Positions 58,959 through 64,000 of a DNA stretch of 64,000 bases are shown here, piece by piece. Under the pieces are notes generated by a model. That model was not told the origin of the DNA, ran no database searches, and saw only the letters and a program-made list of their open reading frames with translations. The stretch comes from Monilinia fructicola (Eukaryota > Ascomycota > Leotiomycetes > Helotiales > Sclerotiniaceae). Numbering within the stretch: position 1 is the stretch's first letter; every line of letters begins with the position of its first letter. The position numbers were made by a program, and so were the translations under genes. Location: contig VICG01000002.1 in NCBI GenBank assembly GCA_008692225.1, positions 124,001-188,000 on the forward strand. Reading direction: 5' to 3'.

Positions 58959-59807
58959 AGGTCGGATGGACGTCCATCTGAGCTCCCGTGAACTCGGAAA
59001 AACGTCGGGTGGACTAGTGGGGTAAAAATCATAAATTTGCATAAAATTCATAAAAATTCATAAAAATTATGCAAAAATTGATTATTAATAAATTATAAAT
59101 TTTTAAGATTAAATTCTAAATGTTTTCGAAAACGTTTTCGAAAACGTTTTCAAAATGTTTTCAAAACGTTTTAGAAAACATTTAAGATTTAATTTAAAGC
59201 TTTTATTAAAAAAAAATATAATTATCTTATATAAAATTTATATTAATTATATTTTAAATTAGATTAGATTAAATATATATATATATAATACTTAAAATAT
59301 TATAATTATATTTAAATAATATATATATATATTATTTATCTTTTAATAAAACTATATTAATAAATATATATTTAAATTTATTATTATTAATTTATTATTT
59401 AATTAATATTTTAATATTGAATAATTAATTTTTAAATATTAAAATATAAATATATTATTATTATTATTATTAAAAAAAATTATAAATATTCTTAATTAGA
59501 TTCTAAACGTTTTGAAAATGTTTTTGAAAACGTTTCAAAAACATTTAGAAAACGTTTTTGAAAACATTTAGAAAAACGTTTTGAAAACGTTTTAAAAAAC
59601 ATTTAGAAAACGTTTAGAATCTAATTAAGAATATTTATAATTTTATGCAAATTTTTATGAATTTTTATAAATTTTTATAAATTTTCATAAAATTATGCAT
59701 TCGGTTAAACGTCGGATGGACTTGATTAACGTTTTGCAGTTGACCTTTTTTTTTTAAAGAGACGCCCCACAGGTCCATATGAGCTCAAATGGACGTCCAT
59801 CCGACCT
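58959..59807. mobile_element. TIR element (MITE-like) with AT-rich palindromic core
   Basis: Inverted terminal repeats of 27 bp lie at 58959-58985 and 59781-59807, both containing GGTCGGATGGACGTCCAT and GAGCTC, with one mismatch. The interior (59020-59700) is extremely AT-rich and itself roughly palindromic: the left half carries ATTCATAAAAATT and the right half its complement, with AAAACGTTTT blocks between. A second pair, AAACGTCGG(G/A)TGGACT, occurs in direct orientation at about 58999 and 59706 just inside the TIRs. No transposase is encoded. A clear target-site duplication is not visible. Confidence 0.7.
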
Positions 59808-60133
59808 ACATACCTCAATGGAGGTGATATCCGCAATCAATTGCCCTATCAGCGAATCTGATCACTTTTATAAACGAAAATCTACTCCTCTGCACCCAAA
59901 CCACTTCTCTACCCAAATAGACAGTAAAACAGACGTCAGTACGATGCAAGCAGACGAACGGCGTTTTGCGATCATTCTCGGCGCTGGTGCGGCTGGCATA
60001 ATACAAGGATACGCATTTCTGCGCGAAGATGTCCTTCCACTTGAAGAATTTCACATTTTGGACAGGAATGAGTGGTTTGGTGGAGTGTGGTGGAGCAATA
60101 CATATCCGGGGGCTGCATGCGACATTCCCAGTA

Positions 60134-60384
60134 CTTGGCGTTGTTTTGGGTCAATGCCAGGCTAAAAATTAACTGAAAACAGAACTTATTTTAAAAAATT
60201 GTAATAAATTAACAAATCCATTGAAAATTATAAATAAAGCTTTATAGTATTATTCAATTAAAAAATAAACGTTTGGTATATTTAAATTCTCAAAAATGGA
60301 AGTTCTATAATATATAAAAAAGAATTTAAAAGATATACTATTTTGTAGATTTTTAGCCCGGCATTGACCCAAAACAACGCCAAG
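60134..60384. mobile_element. 251-bp MITE with TA target duplication
   Basis: TIRs of at least 31 bp lie at 60134-60164 and 60354-60384, starting CTTGGCGTTGTTTTGGG, with a single mismatch. The match extends a few bases further into GCTAAAAAT. A TA dinucleotide flanks both ends (60132-60133 and 60385-60386), the target duplication of Tc1/mariner/pogo elements. The AT-rich core has no coding capacity. Removing the element and one TA puts the monooxygenase codons PS back next to an open frame, so the insertion disrupted that gene. Confidence 0.88.
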
Positions 60385-60390
60385 TAATGA

Positions 60391-61397
60391 GTATTGCATC
60401 AGTTCGTTTGATTTTTTAATTTTTCGGTTTAGTCAACATTTTCATATACTCTACGGGACTAAGATTCCTACAAAAAGTCAATGGATCAATGTTTTTTCGG
60501 AAAATATTATATTTTATAAATATATGAGTATATATATATATAATCTAAATTATATTGATTTAACTATAAATAATTAGAATTCTATTAGTTTAATTAAAAG
60601 AAGCCTAAAATCTATTAGTTTATTTTAAAAAAAAAAGCCTTAAAATCTATTAGTTTATCTATAAATAGTCTAAAATCTATTAATTAACTTGAAATGAATT
60701 AATTTCGTTAAATAGCTTTAATATTCGTTAAATAGCTTAATTAATATTATTAAATAGCTTTAATATTCGATATACTAATTCTTAAATACCTTTAATTTTT
60801 ATTCTCTTATTCTTTCATTCTTTCATTCTTTCATTCTTTCATTCTTTCATTCTTTTATTCTTTTATTCCTTTATTCCTTTATTTTTTTATTATATTAAAG
60901 ATAGGTTTAAAATTATTTCGTTTAAAATTCAAAAAAGTAAATTGCTTTTTTCCATTCGCTTTCCCCCCTATTTCTTGCTTTTTTTTAATATTAATACTTC
61001 AAATAGGTTTAACAACTTCGAATCTCTAAATAACTTTTTAATAATAATAATAATAATAATAATGCTTATAATCGTGATTATAATCGTTCAAGTGATTGTC
61101 CAAAGTAATTGTCCAAGTGATTGTAATACTTTCAAAAATGGATTAGCTTTTATAATAATAGAGTTTATATTAGCTTGTCCTTTCACTTTTTAGTATATAA
61201 GCTATATAAGCTATATAAAAGGATTCCTACATAACTTTACATAACTTTACAACAAAAACAAATAAATCATAAATAAAATTAGGTTTTTAACATAAGATTT
61301 ACTAATTATCAAAAGATTAGAATTTTGGTCCCATAAGGTATTGCATCAATTCGTTTGATTTTCAATTTTCGGTCCAGCCAACATTTCCATATATCAC
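60391..61397. repeat. 60-bp direct repeat flanking AT-rich insertion
   Basis: About 60 bp at 60391-60450 recur at 61338-61397 in the same orientation, sharing GTATTGCATCA and TTCGTTTGATTTT. Differences are mainly C in the right copy against T in the left copy. The ~890 bp between them is AT-rich, with an ATTCTTTC tandem repeat (about 60805-60865), an ATAATA tract near 61030 and no coding frame. It may be an insertion with a duplicated target, or a tandem duplication inside the monooxygenase relic. Confidence 0.75.
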
Positions 61398-62520
61398 ATT
61401 TAGTTCAAGTCTAGCCTTAGGCATGAATCCCTAGATGGCTAACAAACGATACTCTAAAAAGACTCAGGACATACGCTCCACAAGCAGAGATTCCAACAAT
61501 ATTTCGAAGGGTTTGCGCTGAAATACCAGCTCGACAAGTCAACGACTTTCAACACAGAGATTGTCAGTGCCACATGGGACGACTCACGCCTATTGTGATT
61601 TGTTCAAACTCAAGACTCTAAGAGCAGTTCTCAGAAAATATGGTGCTGTAATGTGGTAGGTGAAATTTCTCTTCTTGCGGGACCTGCCTCCAGTCTACTA
61701 TCGTTCCCAAATCGCTGTAATGCAGATCGGATGGCTTCATTGTCCAGGCTACTTGAGCTTTTTGAAATTATTAATATATGCAGAGATTAACGTGTGTCAG
61801 CTTGTCAGTGTGCGGGAGCATTTGGCATGCCTAAGAAGGCCGATATCGCAGGACTCAAAACATTCAAAGGCGAACAATGGCATCTTGGAAGTTGGCCAAA
61901 AAGACGCTGATTTAAAAAACAAATCTGTAGGCAGTCATTGGAACCGGGCAATCCGCCGGACAAGCCATTCCGAGTATTTATCCTGAGGTGAAGCAGTTGA
62001 CGGTGTACCAGCGAAGTCAGGACATGTCTGCCTCGTAACGATGTTTCCATAAGCGGGTCCAGGAAGTGAGTGTTCTCTCACATTCCATTGGTACAACGTA
62101 GCTACCGATGGTTTGCTATGGCACAGGTCAAGTCATCCCATACAATCTACTGGTGTCTTGTTGAACTCTCTAATCACTCCTCTCAGTTTGGTTTCGTGGC
62201 CAAGCGCATATTCCACATCGGATCGTGGTGGCAGAAAGTTTGTCGTCGGCATGGCCAAAAATCATCTGTACAATCAGATTAGCGATGACAATTTGCGACG
62301 CAAGCTGGAATCGAAGAGTCACTTCGGATGCAAACGTCCATTGAAGCTTGACACCTGGTACCCTATCTTCACCAATAACAATGTTGATCTTGTGACGGAT
62401 CCTGTGACGGGACTGACGGAAGATGGCATTCTTTCTAGAGAAGCAGAAGGAGGGCGTGAAATAGAGCGGAAAATGGATGTGTTGATTTGGACACTGGTAA
62501 GTTGTCGGTCTGTGCTTTGA

Positions 62521-62722
62521 ACGACAGGTATTTATGGGACTAACCAATTCGCAACAAGGATACAACTCAAACAAAATTCGGCACCCTGTCCCGACTAGAG
62601 GTAGAACAGGGCCACCCCACCCGCGGGGCCCAGTGAAGCAGCGCAGCCTATTCCATCCAAAAGTAATCTACCTCCTTCTGAATTCCACTTCCGCTCTCGA
62701 TTTGGCATACAGATCATTGCAT
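62521..62722. other. Gap between monooxygenase and P450 relics
   Basis: About 200 bp between convergent relics. Nothing is recognised. Confidence 0.45.
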
Positions 62723-64000
62723 TCATGATAATTCTCGGGCCGTTTCCCCCCCTTCAATCGAAACTCCCACTTCGTCAAACAACTCGATCAACACGATCTT
62801 AATCTCATTTGCGGCTAAAAAAAACGTCCTGGACAAGCGTGATTTCCATGCCCAAAGTTCATAGACTCCGGCGAAGTGGTGACGAAATTGGTGCCTGTTC
62901 TCATTCCCAGGAATCTGACGAAGCTTGTAGTATCGAAGACCATCGAATGGTAAGTGCGGTGTGTGCATTGCCCAGGCGGCGAATCCGAATCGGCTTCCAG
63001 CCGGTAGGGTTCCCGTGGAAAGATTGAGGAGAGGTTACGAGTCGGACATTGGTTACTTGAAAATTTAGAACATTTAGCTACTAGGACGAGGATTAACATA
63101 CCTAGCGATGAGGGAGTCAATCTCTGACTCTCTTTCAAGAAGCTATCGAGTTTCCAGAGCTTGGCCAAGTTCGTTTTCGTGACACCATCAATCTGCTGAA
63201 TCTCCTCCCGCAATATCTTCAATGTATTCTGGATATGCGCACAGATCATAGATCGCTGCTGTAATTGCCATGGATGTCGTATGAACAGCGGCGAACGAGA
63301 GGCTCATCTGGTTATTTGCAATCTTTTCAGGATCTTTCTTTTAATGCGATTTTGAATCCATGTGATCATATTCTCTTGCCCAGCGGCGAGTAGCGGCTTC
63401 ACCAGTTCCACTCCCCGGTTCCTGACGTATTTCAGAATTTGCACTTCCTTGAGAAAAGGAGCCACAATAGTTCGAATGAATTCTGGATATACATTAATAG
63501 CATCTCGGGCTCCATGCACAACAATGCATACTCAATCGAAGACTTCAGCCATTCCTCATTCCGACTCAGAGGTAGCCCAACAAAAACACGACCGCTTAAC
63601 AACCCAACCAAACGAGTCACCTTGGATACAGGGGAATCGATGTCCAGTCCTTGCATGATCCGAGTTCTTTATCCAATGCATAGCCGGATCTCATCTTGCA
63701 TATCATCGATGTTGCTGGCAAGGTGTTTGGTGAGATCTAGCTTGAGTGCTTGTATGAGCTCTGGTCCTGCCTCTTTTCCTATGCCTGTGTGCTTGGCTGT
63801 GAAAGACCGCTGAATATCCTGTATGAACGAAGCTTTGTTCTCTGGTAAGTTTCGGACTTCGTCGATCACTGAAATAGGGAGTATAACCAGGGGTGGTACG
63901 ATAGGGACTAAGAAGGGGCGGTCCGGGTACTGCTTTAACATCAGTACTAAGCTAGTGATGAACATACTTCCTACTTACCTTCGTGTTCCTCGACAATGCT
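62723..64000 (-). pseudogene. Cytochrome P450 pseudogene, 5' end beyond the window
   Basis: This is a microsomal P450-type oxidase, similar in wording to fungal ent-kaurene-oxidase-like enzymes, though that assignment is uncertain. The heme loop is FGHGNHACPGRFF (Cys ligand) and the ExxR motif reads FLKESQRL. Upstream segments read YPDRPFLVPIVPPLVILPISV, NLPENKASFIQDIQRSFT and KVTRLVGLLSGRVFVGLPL. The frame breaks near 63525 (ALLCMEPE against VVHGARDAINV), 63335, about 63230, and in the exon before the heme loop. A GT...AG intron follows SQRLTPSSL. A T/A run near 62815 may add one residue after RFF. Another intron starts near 63977, and the N-terminus is off the right edge. Confidence 0.82.

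Larger units (their letters stand above)
59944..62520 (+). pseudogene. Flavin monooxygenase (Baeyer-Villiger-like) pseudogene
   Basis: The start region MQADERRFAIILGAGAAG holds the FAD GxGxxG motif, followed by LDRNEWFGGVWWSNTYPGAACDIPS, the family's typical block. The gene is then cut by a 251-bp MITE at 60134 and by AT-rich DNA. Family-like sequence resumes at about 61466 with QQYFEGFALKYQLDKSTTFN and VSATWDD. It goes on with KADIAGLKTFKGEQWH, VIGTGQSAGQAIPSIYPEVK (NADPH-binding motif) and TVYQRS. It ends at about 62240-62510 with MAKNHLYNQISDDNLRRKL and DLVTDPVTGLTEDGI. Several frame changes and stops separate these pieces. The order is correct, so this is one decayed gene rather than unrelated fragments. 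Confidence 0.8.

Noticed and set aside
1..64000. tRNA and rRNA genes
   Set aside because: I looked for GTTCGAATC-type T-loops with matching acceptor arms and found none convincing; a covariance-model scan would be needed to exclude them.

Overview
The window is nuclear DNA of a filamentous ascomycete. Its genes carry many short introns (about 45-115 bp, GT...AG, often with a CTAAC/CTAAT branch site), and its proteins read as typical Pezizomycotina orthologs. Leotiomycetes (Helotiales, Sclerotiniaceae-like) is my best guess from the protein wording and AT content, but it is an inference. I saw no bacterial operons, phage, CRISPR array or convincing tRNA gene.

Layout. 1-7.5 kb: sparse, with one credible three-exon membrane-protein gene (minus, 3576-4501), a possible second membrane protein (plus, 5600-6082) and weak hypothetical ORFs. 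7.5-20.2 kb: housekeeping block with 20S proteasome beta5, a nine-exon GAF hybrid histidine kinase, SUA5 (tRNA t6A synthesis) and coatomer zeta. 21.1-22.5 kb: an isolated Ulp1-like cysteine protease. It is followed by a 6.4-kb gene-poor stretch (22.5-29 kb) holding a dispersed family of about 44-bp degenerate repeats. 29-47.2 kb: second housekeeping block with MCM4, an SGNH hydrolase, guanine deaminase, VTC4, OST1, hexokinase and RMT2, with many microsatellites around 35.7-37.2 and 40.4 kb. 48.2-52.3 kb: two MFS transporters (a Dal5/TNA1-type permease and a DHA2-type drug exporter).

52.5-64 kb is a degenerate accessory region. It holds a HET/NB-ARC/TPR (NLR-type) pseudogene, a PIF1-like helicase fragment, a multiply frameshifted alcohol-acetyltransferase-like gene, a flavin monooxygenase relic interrupted by MITE-like elements and AT-rich DNA, and a broken cytochrome P450 running off the right edge. 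The last three look like the remains of a secondary-metabolite cluster, possibly with the neighbouring DHA2 exporter; that link is inference.

Two themes merit attention. First, single-base or two-base indels break several otherwise well-conserved housekeeping genes. They include the essential proteasome beta5, exactly at its autocleavage site, and three of them fall at the same short context CACGG. Assembly or base-calling error is the simplest explanation. Second, the right-hand region shows decay by nonsense transitions, indels and TIR elements, including a 251-bp MITE with a clean TA target duplication inside the monooxygenase relic.
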